Part shown: positions 1-9,348 of the stretch, piece after piece
Position numbering within the stretch: position 1 is the stretch's first letter
How the letters are laid out: each line of letters starts with the position of its first letter
Assembly: GCF_001315015.1 (NCBI RefSeq)
Contig: NZ_CP012914.1
Location: 372,001 to 436,000 of the forward strand
Direction of reading: 5' to 3'
Length of the DNA: 64,000 nt
From: Azospirillum brasilense
Lineage (GTDB): Bacteria > Pseudomonadota > Alphaproteobacteria > Azospirillales > Azospirillaceae
Made by a program: the position numbers and the translations under genes
The notes under the pieces: generated by a model
Database searches by the model: none
Told to the model about the DNA's origin: nothing
Seen by the model: the letters and a program-made list of their open reading frames with translations, nothing else

Positions 1-2568
1 GCGCAGCAGGTCGAGCAGCGCCTGTCCGATCTCGACCAAGTGCGCGAAGACCCGGCGCGACGCGCTGCTGCCGGCCGGCCGGACGAGCGCGGTCAGCACC
101 GTGCCGCTCTCGATCAAGCCGTGGCGCGCCATCGCGGCGAGGATCGCCTGCACCCGCGCCGTTGCCAGATAGGGGGCGCCGTTGGTTTCCTCGGCCAGCG
201 CCGGCAGGCGGGCCAGCTCGTCCATGGTGAGCGAGCGCTCCTCGCCGGCATCGGCGCCGGCGGCCACCAAGCAGCGAAAGACGGCCATCCACTGCTGGGT
301 GGTCCGCAGCGGCAGCGCGAGCGCAGTGATCGTCTGCCGCGCCTCGTCCACCGACAGGGGCCGCGGCCGGGCGGTGACCACCCAGGTGCGGTTCTCGTTG
401 CGCTCGAGCAAGCCGGCGCGCTCCAGCCAGGACAGCGCGGTCTTCACGTTGGTGTCGGCGTCGCCGTCCTCAGCGTCGAAGCCAAGGTCGAGGTCCGGGT
501 CGGCGATCAGCTCGCCGGTGGTCGCCACCACCTCGGTCCGGCCGAGTGCCTTGGCGAGCCGGCGCGCGCCGCGCAGCACCTGGGCGACGTCGCGGCGGGT
601 CAGCTCGGACAAGGCGGCGAGGCGGAATTGCTTCTCCAGGTCCTCCGGCGTGAACAGCAGGACGCACGTCGCCGGCCGCCGGTCGCGGCCGGCGCGCCCG
701 GCCTCCTGCATGTAGGCCTCCAGCGAGCCCGGCACGTCGGCGTGCACGACGAGCCGCACGCTGTCCTTGTCGATGCCCATGCCGAATGCGTTGGTGGCGC
801 ACACCACGCGGATGGTTCCAGCGACGAAGCCCTCCTGCACTTCGAGCTTTTCGGGAGCGCGCAGGCCTGCGTGGTAGGCGGCGGCGTCCCAGCCGCGCGC
901 CGTCAGGTCGTCGCGGATCTCCTCGGTGCGCCGGCGGGTGGCGGCGTAGACCACGGCGCACGCGACCGAATCGCCGCGGGGAAGGTGCCGGGCCAACAGC
1001 TCGGCGATGCGGTTGGTCTTGTCCGCCTCGTCAACGGCCTCCACGGCAAAGGCGAGGTTGGGCCGCTCGACGCCGCCGACGAACAGGGCCAGCTCCTGGC
1101 CGAGGCGCTCGCGGAAATGCGCGATGATCTCCGCGACCACCTCGTGCTTGGCGGTGGCAGTCAGGCAGGAGACCGGCGGCGGCGGGACGCCCTGGCGTTC
1201 GGCCAGTTCCGCGATGAAGCGCGCGGCGTAGAGGTAGTCGGGGCGGAAATCGTGGCCCCACTTGGACAGGCAGTGCGCCTCGTCGAACACCCAGGTGGCG
1301 ATGTCGCGCTGCGCAAGCGTGCGGGCGACCGACGGGTTGCGCAGCTGCTCAGGCGAGACGTAGAGGACCGCCACGTCGCCCTTGCGCACCCGCTCCATCA
1401 CGGCGCCGCGTTCCGGCAGCGTGAGCGTGCCGTACAGCGCCGCGGCCGCAGGCCGGCCGGTCTTGGCCTCCAGGTTGTCGACCTGGTCCTTCATCAGCGC
1501 CTGCAGCGGCGAGACGACCACGGTCAGAACGCCGGTGCGGCTGTGCCGGGCCAGCGCCGGCACCTGAAAGCACAGCGACTTGCCGGTGCCGGTCGGCAGG
1601 ACCGCCAGGTGCGGCCGGCCAGCGAGCCCGGCCTCGACGATGCGTTGCTGCAGGCTGCCGCCGTCCGGCGCGGCGGGCTCGGGACGGAACGCGTCGAAGC
1701 CGAAGGTCGCCGTCAGCCAGTGCACGGCGTCGAAGGCCGAGCGGCACCAGGGGCACCGCGGGCTGCCGCACGGCGTGTCGCGCAGGTGCGCCAGCAGCCG
1801 GGCGGTGTCCGGCCACCGCCGCCGCACCCACGCCGGCACGACCGAGGAGCCGCCGGCGACGGTGAGCCACGCCAAGGCGTAGGCGAAGGCCGGGCGGCCG
1901 GCCGCCGCCTCCAGTTGGCGGGCGTCGAGGCGCTCCACGGCGCCGACGCAGACGTCGGCACCGGCGCAGCGCGCCCACACCTCCAGCGCGGCGGCCGGCG
2001 TGGGCAGCCCCGGCGCGCCAAGGGCGGCCAGGAGGTCGGCCATGCCCCGCCAGGGATCGTCGCTCCAGGCGAAGCGATGGAAGGCGGCCACCTCCGGCTG
2101 GGTGCGCGCGAGGAGGGCGAAGGCAAACAGCTCATCGCGCAAGACGTCGCGGCACAACCGGGCGTCGGCCACCGGGTCGTTCACCGCGTCGTGGACCAGC
2201 TTGTAGCCCTTGATCAGCCGGTGGTACGGATTGCCCGGGAAGGCCAGCGGCGACAGCATCAGCGTGTCGACCACCGGCAGCGCCAGAACGCCGAGGCCCG
2301 GCACGGCGTCGCGCAGAATCGGCAGGTCGTGGTCCAGGATGTTGTGGCCGGCGATCCGCTCCGCCCCGCGGGCGAACGCGTCGAGCTCCGCCAAGCGGGC
2401 AAGCGCGGCCGTGCGGTGCCCCTCCCAGCGGAACACCCGGTCACCCAGCACGGCGCCGACGGCGCGCGGCTGTTCGGCCCGATCGACCTCCACGTCCAGG
2501 AACAGCGTCCCGGCGAGGATCGCGTCGGCGGCCTCCCTGGGCGCTGCACGTGTGGGCGTGGTGAGCAT
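1..2568 (-). CDS. RecQ-family helicase with N-terminal DnaQ-like exonuclease (3' end outside window)
   Basis: The first 856 residues are visible; the C terminus runs off the left edge. An N-terminal 3'-5' exonuclease-like domain shows the DEDD pattern: DVEVD at residues 25-29, GHNILDHDL and HDAVNDPVADAR. A linker carries a putative zinc cluster (CGSPRCPWC). The RecQ core follows with Walker A PTGTGKS (about 325-331), DEAHCLSKWGHDFRP (about 429, the RecQ signature), TATAK, ATNAFGMGIDK and QEAGRAGRD. It should unwind DNA 3'-5' with an attached nuclease. The ATG at 2568 is the only ATG after the upstream in-frame stop, but plausible residues continue upstream of it, so a rarer start is possible. 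A very long open frame on the opposite strand is its shadow. The family call is sure; a role in defence or in island DNA repair is inferred from location. Confidence 0.9.
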   Translation of the reverse strand, partial: MLTTPTRAAPREAADAILAGTLFLDVEVDRAEQPRAVGAVLGDRVFRWEGHRTAALARLAELDAFARGAERIAGHNILDHDLPILRDAVPGLGVLALPVVDTLMLSPLAFPGNPYHRLIKGYKLVHDAVNDPVADARLCRDVLRDELFAFALLARTQPEVAAFHRFAWSDDPWRGMADLLAALGAPGLPTPAAALEVWARCAGADVCVGAVERLDARQLEAAAGRPAFAYALAWLTVAGGSSVVPAWVRRRWPDTARLLAHLRDTPCGSPRCPWCRSAFDAVHWLTATFGFDAFRPEPAAPDGGSLQQRIVEAGLAGRPHLAVLPTGTGKSLCFQVPALARHSRTGVLTVVVSPLQALMKDQVDNLEAKTGRPAAAALYGTLTLPERGAVMERVRKGDVAVLYVSPEQLRNPSVARTLAQRDIATWVFDEAHCLSKWGHDFRPDYLYAARFIAELAERQGVPPPPVSCLTATAKHEVVAEIIAHFRERLGQELALFVGGVERPNLAFAVEAVDEADKTNRIAELLARHLPRGDSVACAVVYAATRRRTEEIRDDLTARGWDAAAYHAGLRAPEKLEVQEGFVAGTIRVVCATNAFGMGIDKDSVRLVVHADVPGSLEAYMQEAGRAGRDRRPATCVLLFTPEDLEKQFRLAALSELTRRDVAQVLRGARRLAKALGRTEVVATTGELIADPDLDLGFDAEDGDADTNVKTALSWLERAGLLERNENRTWVVTARPRPLSVDEARQTITALALPLRTTQQWMAVFRCLVAAGADAGEERSLTMDELARLPALAEETNGAPYLATARVQAILAAMARHGLIESGTVLTALVRPAGSSASRRVFAHLVEIGQALLDLLR

Positions 2569-2784
2569 GCCTGCGAAGATGCCGTGGATGATGTCCGCCT
2601 GTGCTTGAAAGTACGAATGCGCATCGACTTTTAAATGGCTGGGACAGCCGAAGCGCGAAATGGACGGCGGCGCGCTCGGAGGTCGTGGGTGTCGCTACCA
2701 CGTCAGGGGAGAAACGCACCGCCCAGGCGGCGGAATCGCGGCACCATCATCGGTGAAGGGCGGTGGCGTGCCCGTTTCGCCGGG

Positions 2785-3783
2785 CTATCCCCGGATCGTG
2801 ATCTCGATCTGGGCGACGTCGACACCGTACATGGCGGCAAGGCCCTGTTTGGCCTCCACCATCGTCAGAGGGCGGACGCCGCTTGCCGGCTTTTGAGCCA
2901 CGGGTGAGGCGATGCTCGCAGCGTCGGCCACGCCGCCCCCCTGGGGTGTCCGTTCGGTCGTTTCCATGGCTCCTTCGGGCGCGAAGCCTGTGGGGCTCTG
3001 GCGGGGCTCACGGGGTGTTTCTCGCTTCTGGATGAGCCACGGCCGCATGCGCGCCCAGTCGCCCTCCTGGCGCCCTTTGCGGTTCATGTTGGCCTTGCTG
3101 CCGCAATGGTACACCGCTCCCAAGGCGATCCCCGGCTCCAGCCAAAACGGCTCGGGCATGGTGACGGCCCGCTCAAAGAGCGTCGGCTTCTGGCCCACCT
3201 TGTAAGGGGCCGGAACCGGGGTCGCTGCCGCGGCCTTCCAAAACGCCTCGCCCTTGCCAAAGGCCGAAAGAACCGCGCCCAGAGCCCTCTTGCCGAGCGT
3301 GACCACGAGCTTCGGGGCGACGATCGTGATCGTCGGCTTCAGGAAGTTTCGGCCGCAGGTCGCGAAGCACGCTGGGTTTCCCACCCTGTTTGCCGTGGCG
3401 TTGCCGGGCTTCAGGCACAGAACGGCGTTGGTGAAGAACGCCACGTTGGGACCGCCCGTTTGCGGCGCCCCGATGGGAACGCCAAGGTGCGCGAGCAGCG
3501 CGACAAGAGATTTGTTGGTCTGGAATTTGCCCAAGTCGGCGGGATCGCGGCCTTCGTAATCCTCCAGCGTGTCAACGCCGCCCCAATCCTCACCGACCAC
3601 CAGCACGTCGGCCGACAGATTGCCTTGCCAGAGGGTCCACGGACCAATCTGGTCGCTGTCGTACCGGCCAGCTTGGTGCCGCGCCGGGTTGGTCAGGTGC
3701 GGCGTGCAGGCCGTGCAGGCCTTTCGCCGGAGCACCAAGGCGTCGTAAGCCGCTTGCTTGACGTTTGCGTGCGCCGCCATCAT
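2785..3783 (-). CDS. Uracil-DNA glycosylase superfamily protein (Fe-S type)
   Basis: This 332-residue protein resembles family 4/5 uracil-DNA glycosylases, which excise damaged bases. The first motif appears as GEDWGG, where the family usually has GExPG. Four cysteines fit a 4Fe-4S site: CTAC near residue 25 and CFATC in the middle. A late HCGSKANMN motif matches the HxSxxN-type loop. The C-terminal ~80 residues (rich in Pro, Ala and Thr) lie beyond the catalytic fold and have no recognised role. The start is one of two adjacent ATGs (3783 or 3780), with GGGAAGG just upstream. It stands alone on the minus strand, 216 bp from the RecQ gene, with which it may form a loose DNA-repair pair. Substrate specificity cannot be read from the sequence. 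Confidence 0.75.
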   Translation of the reverse strand: MMAAHANVKQAAYDALVLRRKACTACTPHLTNPARHQAGRYDSDQIGPWTLWQGNLSADVLVVGEDWGGVDTLEDYEGRDPADLGKFQTNKSLVALLAHLGVPIGAPQTGGPNVAFFTNAVLCLKPGNATANRVGNPACFATCGRNFLKPTITIVAPKLVVTLGKRALGAVLSAFGKGEAFWKAAAATPVPAPYKVGQKPTLFERAVTMPEPFWLEPGIALGAVYHCGSKANMNRKGRQEGDWARMRPWLIQKRETPREPRQSPTGFAPEGAMETTERTPQGGGVADAASIASPVAQKPASGVRPLTMVEAKQGLAAMYGVDVAQIEITIRG

Positions 3784-4260
3784 CCAGCCTTCCCGCCGGT
3801 GGGGGATGGACCAGCATGCCACCGATCGGTGCCGGCGTCCGCTGCACCGGAGGGGGTAGAACCATGGCGGCGGGTGATCCCGGGCGTCTCCCGGCAGGCG
3901 CGCCACACCAAGTGGGGCAAGGGCACACAACGGTCGGTCGCCGCCATGACGAGCCCCAGCCCCCCGGCGCGCTGATCCCGGTCACCCGCATCGCCGCCCG
4001 CGGGGCGGTGGCCCGTAGGGCCAGGGTTGGACCGGGAGCACGGGCCGGGGATCCTTGACCAAGGCGGCAGTCGCAGCCTCCGTGGCTTCCATGGAGGAGC
4101 CGCCATGGACCAGACCCATCCCAACGCCCGGACCACGCCGGCCGTGCACGCTGCTATCGCTGCTTCCGCGGAGTCCTCTATCCAGAGCATGTGCTTGCCT
4201 TGCGGGAATTGCTGATATCCACTGCTCGCAGTGCTAACTCTCAATCCCGGTGGCGAGGCG
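3784..4260. other. Intergenic stretch without a supported gene
   Basis: This 477-bp region separates two divergent genes. Short open frames exist on both strands, but none has a convincing start, ribosome site or protein-like composition. It must contain the promoter of the 4261 gene and that of the glycosylase gene; no clear -35/-10 pair stood out. Confidence 0.4.
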
Positions 4261-5043
4261 ATGACCCAAAAAATTTATGAGAACCACACTTTTTTTCTGT
4301 ATGAAAACATCGAAGACAAAGAGTGGGAAAACCTTAATAAGGCAATCCAGAGCTCCCATGGCCCTGGTGCCGTTCTGCCAATGGAAGCCCGCGTTCGAAT
4401 AGAGGAAGCGGTCAACACTTACCTGCAGGCAATCAAGGGCTACGCTGACGCCAGGTCCGCGCGTGAGCTGAGGGATACGCTCATTTCCATAAGAGATGCT
4501 GTCACTAAATTTACGGATAGATTGGAGAAGCTGACTGGGGAGAAATTTGTCGGTCGCCAGATCGGCCCGCACGAGAAAGAGTTGGAAAAGCTTCATGAAA
4601 ATGAAAAACGGGAAGCTGTTGCGGCTATAAAGAGCGCAGAGAATGCGGAGCTGTTGAGTTTTGCCTTTTGGCAGATTACAAAAGAAGCTCGGGATGAATT
4701 CCAGGAGCCTTTCGATTTGCCTGAGTTTTGCCGCAATCTTGATGTTATATACGCTGCGGCGGACTCTCTGGCAGGAAAATACACGAAGAAGACGGGGCGA
4801 AGAGCCGATCCATTTTACCCAACTTTGGTTTCTGATCTCATGGACACCTACGCGATATTTTTTGACAATCATCTTCACACGACAAAGTCATACAATTTCA
4901 TTTATTGCGCGTCCATGATTGCAAAAGACCATTTGGAGGCTCGAGGCCTCTTGGTGGAGGGCGTGGCAGTGCGCGGGTTGTCCCAGACAAGCGTGGTGGA
5001 TTGGATCAAGACCGTTCGCCGCGAGCGTTACGAAGACGCATAG
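4261..5043 (+). CDS. Hypothetical protein, AT-rich orphan gene
   Basis: A 260-residue, mostly alpha-helical, charged protein beginning MTQKIYENHTF. No catalytic motif was recognised. The central part (KELEKLHENEKREAVAA) could form a short coiled coil. The gene is visibly more AT-rich than everything around it, with many AAA/TTT codons, which points to acquisition from a lower-GC source. An upstream in-frame start at 4231 is possible, but the ATG at 4261 follows GAGGCG closely and begins normal coding composition. It is a single gene, not part of an operon. An abortive-infection or toxin-type role is conceivable only from its island location. Confidence 0.7.
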   Translation: MTQKIYENHTFFLYENIEDKEWENLNKAIQSSHGPGAVLPMEARVRIEEAVNTYLQAIKGYADARSARELRDTLISIRDAVTKFTDRLEKLTGEKFVGRQIGPHEKELEKLHENEKREAVAAIKSAENAELLSFAFWQITKEARDEFQEPFDLPEFCRNLDVIYAAADSLAGKYTKKTGRRADPFYPTLVSDLMDTYAIFFDNHLHTTKSYNFIYCASMIAKDHLEARGLLVEGVAVRGLSQTSVVDWIKTVRRERYEDA

Positions 5044-5248
5044 TGGCCTCGGCCAGAACCCTGGCGTGGACACACAATAACGCCGAGATCAAGTGGGGCG
5101 CTGGATCAGCCATGGCGTTCGCTGCCATTGGACGGCCGGCATGAGGCTGCATTCCGCGCCCCCAGCGCCCGTTGAGGGAAAAATCGCCTTACATATTCCC
5201 ATAGCCACGGGCGGACTTGTGTGAAGAATGGCGTGTCATCGCGAACAG

Positions 5249-5557
5249 ATGACGGAGCCATACACCATGTACAGTTCAAAGGCCGCTTCCCAAGGTCGGA
5301 TAAAATCAGATCTCTGCAATGGGGTTGGACAGTCGTACCGGGATCTTGATGGAAGCTGCAAAATCGTCGGCCTCGACAAGCCTGCGGTCAGCGTCAAGGA
5401 ACTCACATCGCTGATACCGATAAGCCGCACGACCATTTACGAATTCATGAAATCCGGCGACCTCAAGGCAACCAAATGTGGCCGCCGTACCTTGTTTCTG
5501 GCTGCCGACATCGCTGACTTCCTGTCCCGCCTGCAGAACGGGGAGGTCGGACGATGA
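5249..5557 (+). CDS. AlpA/excisionase-like helix-turn-helix protein
   Basis: The C-terminal half holds a MerR-like winged HTH of the AlpA/HTH_17 type: SVKELTSLIPISRTTIYEF followed by a basic turn (KATKCGRRTLF) and ADIADFL. Such proteins act as excisionases or regulators in integrative elements. The start is uncertain: 5228, 5249 and 5267 are all in-frame ATGs; 5249 is chosen as a compromise. Its stop overlaps the next start (ATGA at 5554-5557), so the two genes are translationally coupled. This supports a mobile-element replication/excision block. Confidence 0.75.
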   Translation: MTEPYTMYSSKAASQGRIKSDLCNGVGQSYRDLDGSCKIVGLDKPAVSVKELTSLIPISRTTIYEFMKSGDLKATKCGRRTLFLAADIADFLSRLQNGEVGR

Positions 5558-7815
5558 CGTCGAAAACGGAATCGACCTGGCGTTCGAACCGTGCACCGGT
5601 TGCGCAAGAGGACGTCTTCAATCTGGCCATGTGGCTCAAACTGTCGACCGGGTTGGGGCTTCAGCACCTCATGCTTGAGCGAACTCATATCCTTTCGCAT
5701 GATGCCCGCGAGGCCGTCTATCGGCTCGGCCCCGTGTGCATCCGCCGACATTGGCGCCGGCCAAGCATTTACGGAGATCCGATTGCGCCCGGTTCCTGGG
5801 AAGTCCGGGCGCCGAATGGCATCCCGCAATGCAGTGGAGGAACCCCGCTGGACCTCGCCACCTTCCTGCGAAGCCTGCCCATGTGGGCGGCATCCCAGGA
5901 CGTTGCATTTCAACGCGAGATCGCGGCCCAGTTCTCCCCCAACGCCTCACTTCAGGAAACCACCTCCGAGGTGGCTCGGCGCCTCGGCATGGACGCTGAG
6001 AACCCCACCATTCGGCTCGACCCGGTGCGCCGCGGCTGGACCCAAGCGGAGTTTGCGTCGAAATCGAGCCCCGATATCGACCTCGTTGGCTTCGATTCCT
6101 GCGCCCCTTGGCCTGGCAAGAGCGTCGGGTGCGCGCCGTTTGTTGGGATCCCCCACACAATCTTTTATCTGCGGGATGAGCGGGGCCGCCTCCAACAGGT
6201 GATTGCCGAGTGGACTGTAAGGTCCACGAGCGGCCTGCTTCTGCCGTTCACCCTGTCGTTCACGCTGTGTCGGAAGGATGAGGATCCTCCGGCCCAGGCT
6301 TGGCAAATCCTTCGCTCCAACACCCGCGTGTGCCCCTTCGGCATCGAAAAAGCTCTCCGCCATTCCACGATGGTTGTTGTCATCGCCGACAATCTTGCCT
6401 TGGCCGACAGCATGAACGCGCGTCTGTGCGACGCGTCCGGAGTTCCCTCCGCGGTGGCCGTAGCTTGGCCGAAGGCGGTGGCGGGCACGCGCCCCGAGCA
6501 CACGAACTGGCGCGCGCTGGCCGGGCGGCATGCCCTGGTTCTAACGTGGAGGAGCGAAGAAGGGGTGCGCGATGCACTCGATGTGCACGACGAACTCCTC
6601 GCCGCCGGTGCAGCCCGGATTTTGTTCCTTTTTCAGGAACCGTCGTCGGCGCAAAGCGTGGTCGACCCGGGCTCCCTGCTGTCCACGCGCACGATTGGCA
6701 TTAATGAACTGCGTGACATTGCCGCCACGCAGTTCGGGATGAACCGTGCCGATGAGGGACCTCGCGTTGAGGCTTGGCACTTCAATGATCCGTTGCCGCT
6801 CGTTTCCTCGGAGTATTTGCTCGACGGCGTGGTAATGCCGGGACAGGTGGCGCTCCTCTACGGACCGGCGGGGGTCGGGAAAACCCAGTTCGCAACGGTG
6901 CTGAGCACTCTGGTGGCCGGCGGCCTCTCGTTGCCCGGCGATCGTTTGTGCGCCCCAAAGCCGCGCCGGGTGCTGTTCATCGGGACGGAGATGGAACTCG
7001 CCATCGCCCACCGGTTTAAAGACGTGTGGGCATCCATTGGGTCCGCTGACGTCACCCCGCCCATCAGCCTGTACCCGCCGCCCGGCGGTGGGCCTGCGGA
7101 GTTCAACCTTATGTCCGAGGACGCGTGGCGTGTCCTTGAGCCTCTGGTCGAGGAGGCGGACCTGGTGGTGATCGACCATCTGACCAACGCCACCAACGGC
7201 CGGAACGACGAGCCGCGTTGGCGCCAGATTAAGAGTAGGCTCGAGCCTCTCAAGCGGCGCGGCAAGGCCGTCTTGCTGCTGCACCACGCGGGCAAGGACG
7301 GCAAGCAGCGCGGCACCAGCCAGATCGAAGCCGACGTGGACGTCGTCTTGCGCTTGGAAGCGCTTCCCGACGCCCGCAACGGGGTGCTGGTCACGTTTGA
7401 AAAACACCGCGACGACGCGACCTATGGCAAATCGATGGCGTCGTTCCGCCTGTACTGGGATCGCGACGAGGAGACCGGGCGTTCCCGGTGGTGGACTGTT
7501 CTTCCGGAAGATGAGCAGCACAAGCCGTGGGTCGCCTGCCCGAACCCTTCCGAAAGCCGCCTCAATGACGCCTACCTTACTCGCTTCGAACACCGCGCCG
7601 GTGTCATCCTTCGCCGCCTCGCGGAATGCCACCTGCGCAGGGGCTCTGGAGTGACCATCTCGGAGATCGTCGATACGCTACAGGTATCGGCGTCCACCGC
7701 AAGGTCGGTACTCAAACCGCTTGAGACTGCGGAGATGGTGCTCAAGGAGGGGAGTGGGCGGGGAACACGCTATCGTCTGTCGGCGACTGCGGAAAAGGAC
7801 ATCATCCTCCGTTGA
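5554..7815 (+). CDS. RepA-like AAA/RecA-fold ATPase with C-terminal HTH
   Basis: A 753-residue protein. The N-terminal ~400 residues are unlike any family I recognise and may be a degenerate primase or DNA-binding region. A RecA-like ATPase core follows, with Walker A GPAGVGKT (K443), a Walker B-like strand ADLVVIDHLTNA, and sensor-like histidines in LLLHHAGKDGKQRG, as in RepA/AAA_25 replicative helicases of plasmids and integrative elements. The last ~80 residues hold a winged-helix-like region (ISEIVDTLQVSASTARSVL). It probably supports replication or mobilisation of the element. Start codon ATG overlaps the AlpA-like gene stop by four bases. Confidence 0.75.
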   Translation: MTSKTESTWRSNRAPVAQEDVFNLAMWLKLSTGLGLQHLMLERTHILSHDAREAVYRLGPVCIRRHWRRPSIYGDPIAPGSWEVRAPNGIPQCSGGTPLDLATFLRSLPMWAASQDVAFQREIAAQFSPNASLQETTSEVARRLGMDAENPTIRLDPVRRGWTQAEFASKSSPDIDLVGFDSCAPWPGKSVGCAPFVGIPHTIFYLRDERGRLQQVIAEWTVRSTSGLLLPFTLSFTLCRKDEDPPAQAWQILRSNTRVCPFGIEKALRHSTMVVVIADNLALADSMNARLCDASGVPSAVAVAWPKAVAGTRPEHTNWRALAGRHALVLTWRSEEGVRDALDVHDELLAAGAARILFLFQEPSSAQSVVDPGSLLSTRTIGINELRDIAATQFGMNRADEGPRVEAWHFNDPLPLVSSEYLLDGVVMPGQVALLYGPAGVGKTQFATVLSTLVAGGLSLPGDRLCAPKPRRVLFIGTEMELAIAHRFKDVWASIGSADVTPPISLYPPPGGGPAEFNLMSEDAWRVLEPLVEEADLVVIDHLTNATNGRNDEPRWRQIKSRLEPLKRRGKAVLLLHHAGKDGKQRGTSQIEADVDVVLRLEALPDARNGVLVTFEKHRDDATYGKSMASFRLYWDRDEETGRSRWWTVLPEDEQHKPWVACPNPSESRLNDAYLTRFEHRAGVILRRLAECHLRRGSGVTISEIVDTLQVSASTARSVLKPLETAEMVLKEGSGRGTRYRLSATAEKDIILR

Positions 7816-8641
7816 TACAATCGGGGGCAAGCGCCGGCGCGCTGCGGAGCGTGCTGGCGCGCTCGCCACTCCAGTCACGGTGGATGTCGACCGCGTTCCG
7901 AAAGTTCGTATGCGTCAGGGCGCCACGCCGGCGCGGGCGCGCGCCAATCAGAAGATCGCTCAACCGTATGAAGGGCCATCAAGCGGTCGGGTTGATGCCA
8001 CCGAGCGTCACCTGCAGATCGTGATCCATGCCGAGGGTGCAGCCGTCCGTCGACTTTGTGGGCCGGTTGGTTGGCGGCGTGTTTCCGCCCAGAACCAACG
8101 CTCGAACGCCCAAAAACTCCGCCGAAGCGCCCAAAATAGGGCCGTCGCCGCGCGCAAATCGCCCAAACTGTGCGCAAGCGCGGGGATCGGAATCGGTTTA
8201 TTCTTTTTTTGTCAATGGCTTACGGCGAGTTCCCTCGACGCGCCGTCGCGCGCCCGTGCCGGAACGCCAAGGCCTCGCTTCTGACGCTGTCCGGCTTAAG
8301 AAATTTGCACCATGCGGCCGCGTGTTCGCGGCCACAGGCGCGGTGTATGCCGGGGCGCCGAAGGCACGGCTTGAGTAGCCTTAGCTTGCGGAACCCCAAC
8401 TGAGACGTGGCCGGCGCCCCGCCGAAAGGAGTTCTGACTCAGGTGGGCGTACCGAACCGCGGTGCGGTCGGCGGGGTGCGGCCGTCCGCATACGCGGAGT
8501 GCCGTGAGCATCTCCAACACCGGATCAGATTCTGACGTTGTTTCACGACGAAAGGACTGTCCGACGATAACCGCGGGATGCCTCTTCCGCTCGTGCCGGG
8601 GAGGGAGCCCAACCGCCGACCACAGATGGGCTGAATCTGCT
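7816..8641. other. Long intergenic stretch between the ATPase and HUH Rep genes
   Basis: This 826-bp stretch lies between convergent genes. A plus-strand open frame continues past the ATPase stop to about 8284, but its composition (Arg/Ala-rich with no motif) and lack of a start signal look like chance. It includes three short direct repeats near 8107-8168, listed separately. No gene is supported here; it may hold replication or transfer signals. Confidence 0.4.
8107..8168 (+). repeat. Three short direct repeats (CGCCCAAA), iteron-like
   Basis: CGCCCAAAA occurs at 8107-8115 and 8128-8136, and CGCCCAAAC at 8160-8168. The first two copies are 21 bp apart, two helical turns, and both are preceded by CGAA. 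Repeats like this between a RepA-like ATPase gene and an HUH Rep gene could be Rep-binding iterons. The copy number is low and chance cannot be excluded. Confidence 0.35.
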
Positions 8642-9301
8642 TCACCAAGAAAGCGTGCTGCCATTCATTCCGTTGAGCGCTGGCAAGACGCAGTGGGTCG
8701 GCGGGGTGATGATCCCGACCGGCAGACGCGACGCGCTGAACTCGCGCACGCGGTAGGGTGCGCTGCCTTTCGTGACCTCCTTGGCGAGATACGACGCCCA
8801 GCCCCAAGCGGCGGTGTAGGCCTGCTGAAACGCATGCTGCTGGGCGATGAGGTCGGCCCCGGCCGCCGTCCCGGAGACGCGCCGGATCATTATGCCCCAG
8901 TTCCCACTGTTTCCTCCGTCCATTGGGCGGCATTGCTGGACCAGCGCACGCGGCCCGTTCGTGATGTCCGACCACACCTCCGCCGCCTTGTTCCAGACGC
9001 CCATGGGGTGCTGGACCTTGGAGCCGTTCAGCAGCACCACCACGTGATAGTGTGGCGCGTCGCTGCTGTCCTGCTCGCGCGCCCAGATGTAATGAAGCGT
9101 GATGTCTTGGGCTTTGTAGTGCGCCTTCAAGCTCTTCATGAACTGCGACATCTCAGTGTTCCGGCCCACATGGCCGGTCCCCAGAGGAAACCGCACGTCG
9201 AAGCGAACGAAGAGAACCTTGCAATGATGTGCCAGCATGAAATCCAATCGCTGTTTGATGCAGCTGAGGATCTCTGGGTCGTAGGTGTAGGTTATGTACA
9301 T
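8642..9301 (-). CDS. HUH replication protein, YagK/YfjJ - inovirus Gp2 family
   Basis: A 219-residue protein with the HUH motif of rolling-circle Rep enzymes, HYH at residues 84-86 within APHYHVVVLLN, followed by the family-typical WGWASYLAKE region. Members of this family are found in filamentous phages and integrative elements, where they are thought to start replication. The ATG at 9301 is chosen because GGAG lies six bases upstream; a TTG twelve bases earlier overlaps that ribosome site. An unusual pair of inverted repeats sits immediately upstream. The last ~20 residues (LPALNGMNGSTLSW) do not look conserved, so the 3' end may have changed. Confidence 0.8.
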   Translation of the reverse strand: MYITYTYDPEILSCIKQRLDFMLAHHCKVLFVRFDVRFPLGTGHVGRNTEMSQFMKSLKAHYKAQDITLHYIWAREQDSSDAPHYHVVVLLNGSKVQHPMGVWNKAAEVWSDITNGPRALVQQCRPMDGGNSGNWGIMIRRVSGTAAGADLIAQQHAFQQAYTAAWGWASYLAKEVTKGSAPYRVREFSASRLPVGIITPPTHCVLPALNGMNGSTLSW

Positions 9302-9315
9302 GAAGTTCTCCAAGA

Positions 9316-9348
9316 TTATGCTATGAGGCTTCTTTGCCTATAGCATAA
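9316..9348 (-). promoter_or_regulatory. Inverted repeat directly upstream of the Rep gene
   Basis: TTATGCTATGAGGC (9316-9329) pairs with GCCTATAGCATAA (9336-9348), leaving one bulged base and a six-base loop. It lies 15 bases before the Rep start codon. It could be a Rep-binding operator, a translational control hairpin, or the nick-site hairpin of a rolling-circle origin. Confidence 0.55.

Noticed and set aside
40..2634. 864-codon plus-strand open frame
   Set aside because: It is the antisense shadow of the RecQ gene; its Arg/Gly/His-rich translation has no motif, while the minus strand shows every RecQ motif.
4234..4878. 214-codon minus-strand frame opposite the AT-rich orphan gene
   Set aside because: The plus frame has a better start and more balanced charged-residue composition; the minus frame is rich in Cys, Phe and Arg without a motif.
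7721..8284. Plus-strand frame continuing past the ATPase gene
   Set aside because: It starts inside the ATPase gene, has no ribosome site further on, and its translation is low-complexity Arg/Ala.
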